DNA of 64,000 nucleotides. It comes from Roseiarcus sp963820775. GTDB taxonomy: Bacteria; Pseudomonadota; Alphaproteobacteria; Rhizobiales; Beijerinckiaceae. Position 1 is the stretch's first letter; every line of letters starts with the position of its first letter. A model generated the notes under the pieces. It saw only the letters and a program-made list of their open reading frames with translations, ran no database searches and was not told where the DNA came from. Position numbers and translations under genes: made by a program. The DNA is taken from assembly GCA_963820775.1 (NCBI GenBank), contig CAWGBF010000008.1, positions 248,001 through 312,000 on the forward strand. Reading direction: 5' to 3'. This document shows positions 20,413-29,606 of the stretch, piece after piece.

Positions 20413-21747
20413 TCATGTTTTGAGGCTAGACAGAGCGTCCTCGAGGATCGAGAGCGCCTCGTCGAATTGCTCAAATGGAATGGTCAGCGGCGGGCAGAGC
20501 GTGACCACATTCCCCCCGCCGATCTTGAAGCTGAGGCCGCGCGCAAGGCAGCGATACATGAGTGCCTCGGCCAGCGCGGCCGGATCGTCGCCGCCGATCT
20601 CGACGCCGAAATAGCAACCAAACCCGCGCACGTCGCGGATGACCGAGCAGCGGGTTTCCATCGCGCGAAGCCGCTCGAGGCCGCGACGTCCGAGTTCCTT
20701 CGCCCGATCGATCAGCTTCTCTTCTTCGATCACCCTGAGCGTGGCGAGTCCTGCGGCGCAGGCGACGGGACTCTTTTCGTGCGTATAGTGCCCGAGCGCT
20801 GCGTCCGGCGCGCAGTCGAGCCGGCCGGGGGCCAGGATCGCCGCCAGCGGCATGATCCCCCCGCCGAGGCCCTTGCCAATAACGAGGATGTCGGGCGTCG
20901 TTCCGAAAAGCTCGCAGGCGTACAGCGCGCCTGTTCGCGCAAGGCAGCTGGGGATCTCGTCAAAGACAAGCAGGGCGCCGTGACGCCGGCACGAGTTCTT
21001 GACTCGCGGCCAGAATTCCGGCGGCGGCGCCTCGACGGTCGTCCAGCGCAAAGGCTCGGCGATCAGCGCCGAGACGTCGCCCTCAACCTCGAGCACGTAA
21101 TCGATGTAGTCGGCGAAGCGTTCGAACGGCTTCTCGTCGCCGAAAAAACGGCGCGCGAGATTGAGCGGCGGCAGGTGCTCGGCGCCCGGACTCATCGGCC
21201 CGAGCCCTCTCCGGAACAAGGCCTCGCCGCCGACCCCGATCGCGTCGAGATTGGCGCCGTGGAACGAGTCCCAGAGCGAGAGAGTCTTGTGCCGGCCAGT
21301 GGCGTAGCGCGCGAGTTTCAGCGCCATGGAGATCGCCGCGGCGCCGCTGGGAGCGAACAGAACCTTGTCGAGGCCGTTCGGCGCGGTCTCGACGAGACGA
21401 CGCGCGAGCGCCGTCGCGGTCGCATTGGCGAAACGGCGCGGGCAGAAGGGAAGGCTTTCCATTTCGCGGCGGATTGCGTCGACCACCTTCGGGTGGCCGT
21501 GGCCGAGCTGATGGACGCTGTTGCCGTGGAAATCGAATATGCGACGGCCGTCGACATCGGTCAGAACCGCGCCTTCCGCGCGGACGATTGGCGCGAGACA
21601 GGGCGTCGACAAAGACTGGCGGAGGAAATAAAGCTCGTCTTCATCGAGCGCTGTGCGTGCGGCGTCGCTGAGCGAGGCGCGCCATTCCGCCCGCGCTGGC
21701 GAAACATTGACGTCGCCTTCGGACGGCGGCGGACGCGGTTCGTTCAC
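20413..21747 (-). CDS. class III PLP-dependent enzyme, PbfA-like (hydroxy-aminoethylphosphonate ammonia-lyase or aminophosphonate transaminase)
   Basis: 444 residues with a GTG start whose GTGA overlaps the phnX stop. It has the class III (omega) aminotransferase fold: FHGNSVHQLGHGHP near the N-terminus, FAPSGAAAISMALKLAR for phosphate binding, LVFDEIPSCLARTGA with the PLP-ring Asp, and the Schiff-base Lys in VIGKGLGGGIMPLAA. The usual 2-AEP transaminase PhnW is a class V enzyme and is absent here. A class III enzyme next to phnX fits the described PbfA family, which releases ammonia from 1-hydroxy-2-aminoethylphosphonate to give phosphonoacetaldehyde. A transaminase on 2-AEP is the alternative. 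Confidence 0.75.
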   Translation of the reverse strand: MNEPRPPPSEGDVNVSPARAEWRASLSDAARTALDEDELYFLRQSLSTPCLAPIVRAEGAVLTDVDGRRIFDFHGNSVHQLGHGHPKVVDAIRREMESLPFCPRRFANATATALARRLVETAPNGLDKVLFAPSGAAAISMALKLARYATGRHKTLSLWDSFHGANLDAIGVGGEALFRRGLGPMSPGAEHLPPLNLARRFFGDEKPFERFADYIDYVLEVEGDVSALIAEPLRWTTVEAPPPEFWPRVKNSCRRHGALLVFDEIPSCLARTGALYACELFGTTPDILVIGKGLGGGIMPLAAILAPGRLDCAPDAALGHYTHEKSPVACAAGLATLRVIEEEKLIDRAKELGRRGLERLRAMETRCSVIRDVRGFGCYFGVEIGGDDPAALAEALMYRCLARGLSFKIGGGNVVTLCPPLTIPFEQFDEALSILEDALSSLKT

Positions 21748-22547
21748 GGCCGCTCGCCTCGCGCGAGCCGAGCATCGATCGCCAGCACGACCGGCATGAG
21801 ATCGGCGACGCTGTCGATGATATAATGCGCGCCTGCCTGTTTGAGCGTTTTCACCGCCGTCTTGCGCCGTTCTGCGAAGTCGTCAGAAGCAAGCGCCGCC
21901 GCGTCTTCACGTGAGAGGCCGAAACAATTGCCGCTCACCGACACGCCGACCGTCCACGCGCCGCCGTTGATCCCCTCCGCGACCCCGACCTCCGTGTCGT
22001 CAACCTTGATCACGCTCCAGGCCGGCCAGACCTCCAGGTCCAGGAGCGTCTTGTACAGCATGAAGGGCGTCGGCCGTCCGTCGGGCGTGTCGCCGGTGCA
22101 AACGAGACTGTCCGGCTTGAACCCTTGCGACGCGGCGACCGGCAGGATCTCGGCCATGATCTCGCGCGTGTAGCCGGTCGACGAACCGATCTTGACGCCA
22201 TTGCTTCTGAGCTCAGTGACGACCTCCGCGGCCCCCGGGATGAGGGTCGCGTAACGCGCCGCAACCGCAAGATTTTTCGGCACAAACGCCGCGTAGACCG
22301 CGTCGATGTCCGCATCTCGCGGGGCGTGTCCGTGACGCTTCGTCCAAGCTTCGGCGACGCGCGGCAGAGCCATAATGGCGGCGAGGTGCGGGCGCTTGGC
22401 CATGCCCATCGGGCCGCGCGCTTCGGCAATCGTAATCGTCACGCCGAATTCAGCGAAGGTCTCGACGAAGGCGCCCATCGGCGCGAGGGAGCCGTAGTCA
22501 ATGACAGTGCCCGCCCAGTCGAAAATGACCGCGTTGACGCGCTCCAT
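21744..22547 (-). CDS. phnX: phosphonoacetaldehyde hydrolase (phosphonatase)
   Basis: 267 residues from the ATG preceded by GAAGGAGG (MERVNAVIFDWAGTV). The HAD nucleophile motif is FDWAGTVIDYGS, with Ala at the usual acid-base Asp position as in phosphonatases. The Schiff-base Lys lies in MGMAKRPHL; IGSSTGYTREIM and VIKVDDTEVGVAEG complete the HAD motifs. It hydrolyses the C-P bond of phosphonoacetaldehyde to acetaldehyde and phosphate. It starts 11 bp after the FAD-oxidase stop and overlaps the next gene, the catabolic core of the operon. Confidence 0.94.
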   Translation of the reverse strand: MERVNAVIFDWAGTVIDYGSLAPMGAFVETFAEFGVTITIAEARGPMGMAKRPHLAAIMALPRVAEAWTKRHGHAPRDADIDAVYAAFVPKNLAVAARYATLIPGAAEVVTELRSNGVKIGSSTGYTREIMAEILPVAASQGFKPDSLVCTGDTPDGRPTPFMLYKTLLDLEVWPAWSVIKVDDTEVGVAEGINGGAWTVGVSVSGNCFGLSREDAAALASDDFAERRKTAVKTLKQAGAHYIIDSVADLMPVVLAIDARLARGERP

Positions 22548-22558
22548 TCCAGCCTCCT

Positions 22559-23683
22559 TCAGCCGTATAGCTCTCCAATCACTTCCTCGGCGATCGCGAA
22601 AGACGTGCTCGCGCCGGCGCCGCTGGTGATCAGCACGATGCGCAACCCTTCGCATGGGCGGTCGACCAGCATCAATCGGTCCGGAGCGGAAGCATAGGTT
22701 CCAGTCCAGCGCTCGACCACCTGCGGTCGCGCTCCGGCGAACACATGGGAATATTCATCGAGGATGAGATCATCGACCGCCACAGGCGCGAAGGGGTCCG
22801 GCGTGGCCGCATAGTGATGCGAGTCGCCGACCACGAGAGTTCCGTCCGCGCTGCGGACGGCGATCAAGTGAACGCCCGCGTCGATATGCTCACGCTGTTC
22901 CGTCTCGAGCCTTGCCCGCAAGGCCTGCGCGGCCGGCAATTCCGCATAGCCCAGATAGCGGACCATGCCGAGGTCGGACATTACGGGAGGCAAGCGCTCG
23001 TCGAAGCGTTGCGGGCGCACGCGCAGCATGTGGAGCTTGCAGCGCGTCAGGCCATATTGCGTTAGGCGGTCGGCGTGCAAGGTCGCGAAGTCGTCGCCCG
23101 GGCAGACGATGATTGTCTCAGCTTCAAGCGGCCCGCGGCTGGTCTCGAGCTTGGGCGGCGATGCGGCGTTGACTGCAGTCTCGCGCAGAAAGGTCACTTC
23201 GAAGCGCTCGCTGAGCCAGGCGGCAAGTTGGGGGATCGCCTCGCGCGATTCGACCCGCGCCTCGCGCGGGCTATAGAGCGCGCCGGCGAATTCGTCCGTC
23301 CGCAGACCCGAGCCGTAGTTGTTCAGCTTGTGCGGCTCGACGAGACGGCATTCGGCGCCCATCTCCGTTTGCAGGAACGCCTCGACCACCGCGCGCGCCT
23401 CTGGACGGCGCGCGATCATGAGCAAGCCGCGTTGGACGATTGGGATCTTCGCAGCGTCTGCGATCTCGAGCCAGACCTCGACCGAGCGCTTGGCGCGTCC
23501 CCAGCATTCGCCGCCCCGCTGGCCGGTCACTGTGATGAAGCCGAAGTTCCGAATCGAAGCGCCGTTGGCTTGCGCGTCCCGGTCAATGACGACGACGCGC
23601 TTTCCACGCCGGGCGGCGGCCAGCGCATGCGCCAGGCCACAAATGCCTGCGCCGACGACGGCGAGATCGTACGATTGGGACGT
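22559..23683 (-). CDS. FAD-dependent amine oxidase of the phosphonate operon (PbfD/HpnW-like), ATG apparently replaced by ACG
   Basis: The Rossmann FAD motif reads YDLAVVGAGICGLAHALAAA, followed by VVVIDRDAQANGASIRNFGF; the rest matches DAO-type oxidases. The frame has no ATG, GTG or TTG upstream of the FAD motif; the first is the GTG at 23530, which would cut off the FAD site. A good GAGGAG sits 8 bases before an ACG at 23683 (ACG-TCC-CAA-TCG-TAC), exactly where an ATG would be expected, giving 374 residues. Either an ACG start or a T-to-C error or mutation is implied. Enzymes of this family beside phnX are proposed to oxidise 2-AEP-type amines to phosphonoacetaldehyde. It is the first gene of the operon. 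Confidence 0.8.
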   Translation of the reverse strand, partial: TSQSYDLAVVGAGICGLAHALAAARRGKRVVVIDRDAQANGASIRNFGFITVTGQRGGECWGRAKRSVEVWLEIADAAKIPIVQRGLLMIARRPEARAVVEAFLQTEMGAECRLVEPHKLNNYGSGLRTDEFAGALYSPREARVESREAIPQLAAWLSERFEVTFLRETAVNAASPPKLETSRGPLEAETIIVCPGDDFATLHADRLTQYGLTRCKLHMLRVRPQRFDERLPPVMSDLGMVRYLGYAELPAAQALRARLETEQREHIDAGVHLIAVRSADGTLVVGDSHHYAATPDPFAPVAVDDLILDEYSHVFAGARPQVVERWTGTYASAPDRLMLVDRPCEGLRIVLITSGAGASTSFAIAEEVIGELYG

Positions 23684-23921
23684 GGGCGTTGCTCCTCGAA
23701 CGGTGATCTTCAGTTCTATTCGTGCAGACGTCTTCGCTCAGCGCTCGCGCTCTGAACCTCCCTAGAAGCCCGTTTCCATGACAGCGCGTCAACAGTCCTT
23801 CGCTTCGGATCGGCCGACCGGCGCGCTCTTGCGGCCTAGATCGCTGTTTGCAATGGGAACGGGGGCGTGGCGTTGCGGCGGACCCCGCCGCTCTGACCGT
23901 GCGTGAGGAGCGCTCCAGCCA

Positions 23922-24794
23922 ATGACCCGTAAACGCGACCGCCGCTCAGGTCCGCCTTCTTTCGGATCGCGCAAACCCCCGCCCGCCGCCGGCGCGCAGA
24001 CGAGAAGGCAGGCGCCCAACACGGAACAGACGCCCGCGCGCTTGGGGCCCCGCGACCGTTCGGGTGAGCGGCGGGAGGCCAAGGTTTCTTTAATCTACGG
24101 CTTTCACAGCGTCGGGGCGGCGCTCAAAGCCCCGCGGCGCGAGCTTATCCGGCTCTACGCCACAGCCGCGGCGGCCGAGCGCCTCGGCGCCGAAATCGCC
24201 GCCCGCGGGCTTGAGACCAGGATCATGAGCCCAGAAGAGATTTCCGCCCGCGCGCCCCGCGAGGCGGTTCATCAAGGGCTATTGCTCGAGGCGCGGCCGC
24301 TCGCGCCAATCGACATCGCTGAATTGCCGGCCAACGGCCTGGTGCTGGTTCTCGACCAGATCACCGATCCGCACAATTTCGGGGCGATCCTGCGCACCGG
24401 CGCCGCTTTCGCCGTCGACGCGCTTGTGACGACCGAGCGCCATTCGCCCGAGTTCACCGGCGCGCTGGCGAAGTCGGCTTCCGGCGGGCTTGAGCATGTG
24501 CCGATTTGCAGCGTGACCAATCTGGCGCGGGCGCTCGCCGAGATGGGGGACATGGGTTATTGGCGGATCGGGCTCGATTCGGAGGCCCCGGCTCAGCTCA
24601 CAGATGAAACGATTTCGCGCCCGCTGGCGTTGGTCCTTGGCGCGGAGGACAAGGGCTTAAGAAGGCTGACGCGCGAGCGATGCGATCGTCTGGCTCGCCT
24701 CGATCTTCCCGGCGCGATCAAGAGCCTCAATGTTTCGAACGCCTGCGCCATTGCGCTCGCGCTCGTGCATGAGCGCATTCCTGCCGAAGCGTGA
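23922..24794 (+). CDS. rlmB: 23S rRNA (guanosine-2'-O)-methyltransferase, RlmB/SpoU family
   Basis: 290 residues. A basic, disordered N-terminus (about 1-50) is followed by the substrate-binding domain starting LIYGFHSVGAAL. The SPOUT knot domain has the three family motifs: DQITDPHNFGAILRTG, LVLGAEDKGLRRL and SLNVSNACAIAL. RlmB modifies G2251 of 23S rRNA (E. coli numbering) in the peptidyl-transferase loop. It is monocistronic, facing mltG across a 27 bp convergent gap. A tRNA 2'-O-methyltransferase paralogue is a less likely alternative. Confidence 0.9.
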   Translation: MTRKRDRRSGPPSFGSRKPPPAAGAQTRRQAPNTEQTPARLGPRDRSGERREAKVSLIYGFHSVGAALKAPRRELIRLYATAAAAERLGAEIAARGLETRIMSPEEISARAPREAVHQGLLLEARPLAPIDIAELPANGLVLVLDQITDPHNFGAILRTGAAFAVDALVTTERHSPEFTGALAKSASGGLEHVPICSVTNLARALAEMGDMGYWRIGLDSEAPAQLTDETISRPLALVLGAEDKGLRRLTRERCDRLARLDLPGAIKSLNVSNACAIALALVHERIPAEA

Positions 24795-24821
24795 GTCAGG
24801 AGGCCGCGACTGCCGGCGCCT

Positions 24822-26756
24822 TCACTTCGTCATTGTATCGGCCGGCACGACCTTGGCGTAACTCAGATCGTAGGTCTTGTTGAGCAGCGGGTCGAGCGGA
24901 GTGCCTTCGGAGGCGTCGTAGATGCGCGGCCTGCCGGAAGCGGTCGCCGGTTGCGCCGAGACTGGCGTTGCGACAACGCTGTCGGCGAGGGCGCCGGAAG
25001 CCAGCGTGGTGGAGGCCAGCGGCGCCGTTCCATATTTAGCTTCGCGCGCCTTCTGATCCGCGAGCATGGCCGGCGAGAGGGGAGCGGAGGCGATAGGCCC
25101 CGTGCCCGCCCCTGGCGGGTCCGCGTCCCCAAAGGCCAGGCCTTCCGCCGGACTGTCGTTCACGCCGGCGACGACGACGCTCATTTCTTCGATCGACTTG
25201 ACGCCTGGAGCGACGAGTGACGCCAGCGCCGCATCCTTCGCGTTTCGATCTACGCCGATCTTACTGAGACGGGCGAGAACCGAGGCCGACGCTTGTCCCT
25301 GCGCCGGCGAAACGAGCGCGCCAAACGGCGCCGCCGATGGGGAAAGAGAGGCGACGGGCCCTGGGTCTCCTTCCCCGCCCCCAAGGCCCTCCGGCGGCCA
25401 TTCTTTGGCGCCAACGGCGGCGACGGCGTTCGTTTCCTTGATCGATTTGACGCCTGGCGCGACCAACAACGCCGCATCCTTCGCCTTCCGATCGGCGCCG
25501 ATTTTGCTCAGACGGGCGAGAACCGAGGCGGGGGCCGCTTGCCCGGGAGCTGGCGCGACAAGGGCGCCGAACTGCGCCGGATCGACCGGGTCGATCGAGC
25601 CGCGAATCGCCGGCCCGGGCGTCGCGTCAGGCGCCAGCTTGTCTTTGACGTCCTTTTCGATTTGGCGCCAGCGGGCGACATTTTTCTGATGCTGATCCAA
25701 CGTTTCAGCGAACGCATGCCCGCCGGTTCCGTCGGCGACGAAATAGAGGTCCTTGCTGCGCGCAGGTTTGGCGACGGCTTCCAGCGCAGCCTTGCCTGGG
25801 TTGCAAATCGGCCCCGGCGGCAGGCCGTCAATGATGTAAGTGTTATAGGGCGTCGACTGATTGAGGTCGGCCCTCGTTATGCTGCGCCCGAGCGTGCCCT
25901 TGCCCAGGACCAGGCCGTAGACGATCGTCGGATCGGACTCGAGCCGCATGTGTTTTTCGAGTCGATTGATGAACACGCTGGCGACCCTCGGCCGCTCTTC
26001 AGTCTTGCCCGTTTCTTTCTCGACGATCGAGGCGAGGGTCACCATTTCCCAAGGCGACTTGATCGGCAAATCCGGTGAGCGCGCCTTCCAGATCTCGTCG
26101 ACCGTCTTCGCCCGAATCTTCGCCATCCGCGACAGAATCGACAGCCGCGTGTCGCCTCGCTCGAAATAGTAGGTGTCCGGCATCAGCGAGCCCTCGCGCG
26201 GGGGCTCTCTGATCTCGCCGGTCAGAACAGTGTCTTCGCGGAGCCGGTCGACGACCTGTTCGCTGGTCAGACCCTCTGGGATGGTGAGCTTGTATCGAAC
26301 CACGCGGTGAGCAATGAGCTCATTTTCGATGTCGTTCATGCTCATGCCGGCCTTGAACGCATACTCGCCACGTTTCAAGGCGCCCCGATTGCCGTCGAGC
26401 ACGGTGAGAATGTTGAACCACATCGCGCTGTTGATCACTCCCGCGCGCTCGAGCTGATCGGCGATGCTGCCGCCGTCATCCTCACGCGCGATGATCACCA
26501 CCTTGTCGGCGGCCAGCGGCCCGGGGCTTCGCGATTCCTTCAACAGCCAAGCGAGCGCGCCGACCGTCGCGAGCGCGCCGAGCAATACGAAAGTGAGAAG
26601 TCCGCTTAAGCTCGACAGACCCATCCGGCGGTGCCTGCGCGGCGGTTTGGATGGCGGCGGAGCCGGATCGTTCAGCACGGGCTTGCGTGCACGGCCGAAC
26701 AGGCTCACGCGCGGCCGAGGGGCGTCTCCGTCGCCGGAATCGTGGTCTCCGCTCAT
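24822..26756 (-). CDS. mltG: endolytic murein transglycosylase MltG with a long repeated C-terminal extension
   Basis: 644 residues; typical MltG is 330-400. A Pro/Arg-rich cytoplasmic N-terminus and one membrane helix (LLTFVLLGALATVGALAWLL) lead to a LysM-like region (VRYKLTIPEGLTSEQVVDRL) and the YceG catalytic domain with the Glu in SIVEKETGKTEERPRVASVF. MltG cuts nascent glycan strands to set their length. From about residue 390 the extension contains a tandem duplication of ~82 residues (each FGALV...P.GQ..ASVLARLSKIG.DR.AKDAAL...APGVKSI), followed by an Ala/Pro-rich tail. The extension is periplasmic and of unknown function. Confidence 0.9.
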   Translation of the reverse strand: MSGDHDSGDGDAPRPRVSLFGRARKPVLNDPAPPPSKPPRRHRRMGLSSLSGLLTFVLLGALATVGALAWLLKESRSPGPLAADKVVIIAREDDGGSIADQLERAGVINSAMWFNILTVLDGNRGALKRGEYAFKAGMSMNDIENELIAHRVVRYKLTIPEGLTSEQVVDRLREDTVLTGEIREPPREGSLMPDTYYFERGDTRLSILSRMAKIRAKTVDEIWKARSPDLPIKSPWEMVTLASIVEKETGKTEERPRVASVFINRLEKHMRLESDPTIVYGLVLGKGTLGRSITRADLNQSTPYNTYIIDGLPPGPICNPGKAALEAVAKPARSKDLYFVADGTGGHAFAETLDQHQKNVARWRQIEKDVKDKLAPDATPGPAIRGSIDPVDPAQFGALVAPAPGQAAPASVLARLSKIGADRKAKDAALLVAPGVKSIKETNAVAAVGAKEWPPEGLGGGEGDPGPVASLSPSAAPFGALVSPAQGQASASVLARLSKIGVDRNAKDAALASLVAPGVKSIEEMSVVVAGVNDSPAEGLAFGDADPPGAGTGPIASAPLSPAMLADQKAREAKYGTAPLASTTLASGALADSVVATPVSAQPATASGRPRIYDASEGTPLDPLLNKTYDLSYAKVVPADTMTK

Positions 26757-26900
26757 CTCGTTCGCCGCTTTTTCGCTTTCCGCCGCTGATCTTGCCGTTC
26801 AAGTCCCACCCGGACCTGGGCGCGCCGGCCGCGGGGCTCAAGCCGAGCTTAACCGACCTGGGGGCTGCAGGGAAATAACCAATCGCTCTCGACCAGTCGG

Positions 26901-28160
26901 TCAGTTCAGCGCGCGGAAGACCAGCGAGGCGTTCGTGCCGCCGAAGCCAAAGGAATTGGACAAAGCCGCCTGAATCGGCCGCTTGCGCGCCGCATGAGGC
27001 GCAAGGTCGATTGCGGTCTCCACCGCGGGGTTGTCAAGATTGAGCGTCGGGGGCGCGATCTGGTCGCGGATGGCGAGAACGGAGAAGATCGCCTCGACCG
27101 CGCCGGCCGCGCCCAGGAGATGGCCGATCGACGACTTGGTCGAGGACATGGTCGTCTTGGCGGCCGAATTGCCGAGCAGGCGCTCGACCGCCCGCAATTC
27201 GATCTCGTCGCCGACCGGCGTCGAGGTGCCGTGCGCATTGACGTAGTCGATGTCCGAAGCGGAAATCGCGGCGCGCTTTACCGCCATGCTCATGGCGCGA
27301 AAGGCGCCGTCGCCATCGGGCGCGGGCGCGGTGATGTGGTAGGCGTCGCCGGAAAGGCCATAACCGACCAGTTCGGCGTAAATACGAGCGCCGCGGCTCT
27401 TGGCGTGCTCGAGCTCCTCGAGCACCACGCATCCCGCGCCTTCGCCCATGACGAAACCGTCGCGATCGCGGTCGTAAGGGCGCGAGGCCTGCTTCGGCCG
27501 GTCGTTGAAGCCCGTCGACAAGGCGCGGCAGGCGCAAAAGCCCGCCAGCGAAAGGCGGTTCACCGCTGATTCCGCGCCGCCGGCGACCATCACGTTGGCG
27601 TCGCCAAGGGCGATCAGCCGCCCGGCGTCGCCGATCGCGTGCGCGCCCGTCGAGCACGCGGTGACGACCGCGTGGTTGGGACCTTTCAGATTGTGGGCGA
27701 TCGAAACCTGCCCGCTCAACAGATTGATGAGCCTGCCGGGAATGAAGAACGGCGAGATGCGGCGCGGCCCTTTTTCGTGCAGGGTGACGGAGGCGTCGTA
27801 GATGCCGCCGAGGCCGCCGATGCCCGACCCGATCAGGACGCCGGTCTCGATCTCCTCCTCGTAGGTCTTAGGCTCCCAGTTCGCGTCGCGCAGCGCCTGC
27901 GACGCGGCGCTCATGCCATATATGATGAAGTCGTCGACCCGGCGCTGTTCCTTAGGGTCCATCCAGTCGTCCGGGTTGAACGCGTCGGGAGCGCCGCCGC
28001 GAGGCACTTGCGCGGCGATTTGGCAGGGCAGGTCGGAAACGTCGAAGTTCTCGACCCGGGCCGCGCCCGATTCGCTGGCGAGAAGGCGCCGCCACGTCGC
28101 CTCGACCCCGCAAGCCATCGGGGACACCATGCCAAGACCCGTAACGACGACCCGCCTCAT
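26901..28160 (-). CDS. fabF: beta-ketoacyl-ACP synthase II
   Basis: About 419 residues from MRRVVVTGLGMVSP (an ATG 9 bp further out is also possible). The KAS catalytic Cys is in VTACSTGAHAIG, with the His residues in NAHGTSTPVGD and SSIGHLLGAAG and the C-terminal NSFGFGGTNASLV. FabF condenses malonyl-ACP with acyl-ACP in chain elongation. It belongs to a minus-strand fabD-fabG-acpP-fabF set in the standard order, 171 bp after acpP. Confidence 0.95.
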   Translation of the reverse strand: MRRVVVTGLGMVSPMACGVEATWRRLLASESGAARVENFDVSDLPCQIAAQVPRGGAPDAFNPDDWMDPKEQRRVDDFIIYGMSAASQALRDANWEPKTYEEEIETGVLIGSGIGGLGGIYDASVTLHEKGPRRISPFFIPGRLINLLSGQVSIAHNLKGPNHAVVTACSTGAHAIGDAGRLIALGDANVMVAGGAESAVNRLSLAGFCACRALSTGFNDRPKQASRPYDRDRDGFVMGEGAGCVVLEELEHAKSRGARIYAELVGYGLSGDAYHITAPAPDGDGAFRAMSMAVKRAAISASDIDYVNAHGTSTPVGDEIELRAVERLLGNSAAKTTMSSTKSSIGHLLGAAGAVEAIFSVLAIRDQIAPPTLNLDNPAVETAIDLAPHAARKRPIQAALSNSFGFGGTNASLVFRALN

Positions 28161-28331
28161 TCTCTCCATTCCTGTACCCTAACTGCTTGCGTCCGCCTTC
28201 CGCTTTAATTGTGGCGCGGTTGCAGCGCTGCGCCCAATGCAACAAGGGCCGGACTGAACGCCGGCCCACGCATTGGAGAAAAAAGCGTCTTGACGAAAGC
28301 CCGCAACCGCCGGCTCAGCGCGTTCCGCCCG

Positions 28332-28574
28332 CTACTTTTTGGCCGACGCCTTTTCGAGATATTTAATGGCGTCGCCGACGGTCACAATCGTTTCGGCCTG
28401 GTCGTCGGGAATCTCGACGCCGAACTCTTCTTCAAAAGCCATCACCAGCTCAACCGTATCGAGCGAGTCGGCGCCCAGATCGTCGATGAAATTGGCGCTG
28501 TCGACGACTTTGTCCGCCTCCACGCCGAGATGCTCGACGACGATCTTTTTCACCCGCTCCGCGACATCACTCAT
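28332..28574 (-). CDS. acpP: acyl carrier protein
   Basis: 80 residues from MSDVAERVKK; seven extra codons upstream are not conserved. The phosphopantetheine Ser lies in DLGADSLDTVELVMA. The protein is acidic apart from a short basic AKK tail. It carries acyl chains as thioesters for FabD, FabG and FabF, encoded around it. It has its own 269 bp upstream gap, as is usual for the highly expressed acpP. Confidence 0.97.
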   Translation of the reverse strand: MSDVAERVKKIVVEHLGVEADKVVDSANFIDDLGADSLDTVELVMAFEEEFGVEIPDDQAETIVTVGDAIKYLEKASAKK

Positions 28575-28843
28575 GTCATCTTTTCCCTTATACATCAGGC
28601 TCCGCCGCCCGACTTCCTGATCAATTCCCCGACCGACCTCGCCGGGGGACGACGCTCGTCATCCGGCCGTCCGCACCGCGCCTCGATGCGGTAACAGATT
28701 CGTTCGGGTTCGCCGACGCCGACGCTTCGATGATGCGCCCCTCCCGCGCCCTGCGACAACCGGCGTCGATAGCATATCTTTCCGGCCAACGCGAGAGGGC
28801 GCGAGGCCCGTCGCGCCGGTGCATTGGGGCCAGTCGAAGGCCA

Positions 28844-29581
28844 TCAAATCATTGCCATTCCGCCGTTCACATGAAGCGTCTGCCCGGTCACGTAAGCCGC
28901 CTCCGAGCTCGCCAAATACACCGCCGCCGCGCCAATCTCCTTGTCTGAGCCCAGGCGCGCCATCGGTATCGAGGCGAGGATCGCATCGTGCTGTTTCTGG
29001 TCGAGCGCCCGGGTCATCGGGCTGTCTATGAAGCCGGGCGCGATGCAATTGACGGTGATGCCCCGCGTCGCGACCTCGGCGGCGAGCGCCTTGGACATCC
29101 CAATCATGCCGGCCTTGGCGGCGGCATAATTCACCTGTCCCACATTGCCCTGGACGCCCACAACCGACGTTATGTTTATGATTCGCCCGAAGCGGCGCTT
29201 TAGCATGCCTTTCAACGCGGCGCGCGACAGGCGGAAGGCCGCGGTCAAGTTAATCGCAAGAACAGCATCCCAATCCGCGTCCTTCATGCGGATGAGCAGA
29301 CTGTCCCGTGTGACCCCGGCGTTGTTGATGAGAATGTCGATCGGTCCGAGCGCGCCTTCGACGGCTGGGATCAGCGTTTCAGTCGCGCCTGCGTCCGAAA
29401 GGTCGCAAGGCGCCGCATGGGTCCGACTCTCAAGTTCGGCGGCCAACGCTGCGAGCGCCTCCCGCCTTGTGCCGGTAAGCGCGACCGAAGCGCCTTGAGC
29501 GTGCAGGGCGCGCGCGATTGCTTGACCGAGGCCACCCGAAGCGCCGGTGACGAGCGCTGTCCTTCCTGTCAGATCGAACAC
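28844..29581 (-). CDS. fabG: 3-oxoacyl-ACP reductase
   Basis: 245 residues from a GTG start (VFDLTGRTALVTG) with a GAGAGGGA Shine-Dalgarno; the longer same-frame extension is Arg/Pro-rich and overlaps fabD. Short-chain dehydrogenase motifs: TGASGGLGQAIA (NADP binding), NNAG, catalytic Ser in ITSVVGVQG, and the YxxxK of VNYAAAKAG. FabG reduces beta-ketoacyl-ACP with NADPH. It starts 25 bp after the fabD stop. Confidence 0.96.
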   Translation of the reverse strand: MFDLTGRTALVTGASGGLGQAIARALHAQGASVALTGTRREALAALAAELESRTHAAPCDLSDAGATETLIPAVEGALGPIDILINNAGVTRDSLLIRMKDADWDAVLAINLTAAFRLSRAALKGMLKRRFGRIINITSVVGVQGNVGQVNYAAAKAGMIGMSKALAAEVATRGITVNCIAPGFIDSPMTRALDQKQHDAILASIPMARLGSDKEIGAAAVYLASSEAAYVTGQTLHVNGGMAMI

Positions 29582-29606
29582 CAGCGTCGTCCCTCTCGTC
29601 GAATTC

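Noticed and set aside
19342..21825. 827-codon plus-strand open frame opposite the phosphonate genes
   Set aside because: Antisense to phnS and the PLP enzyme, with no motif and highly charged composition.
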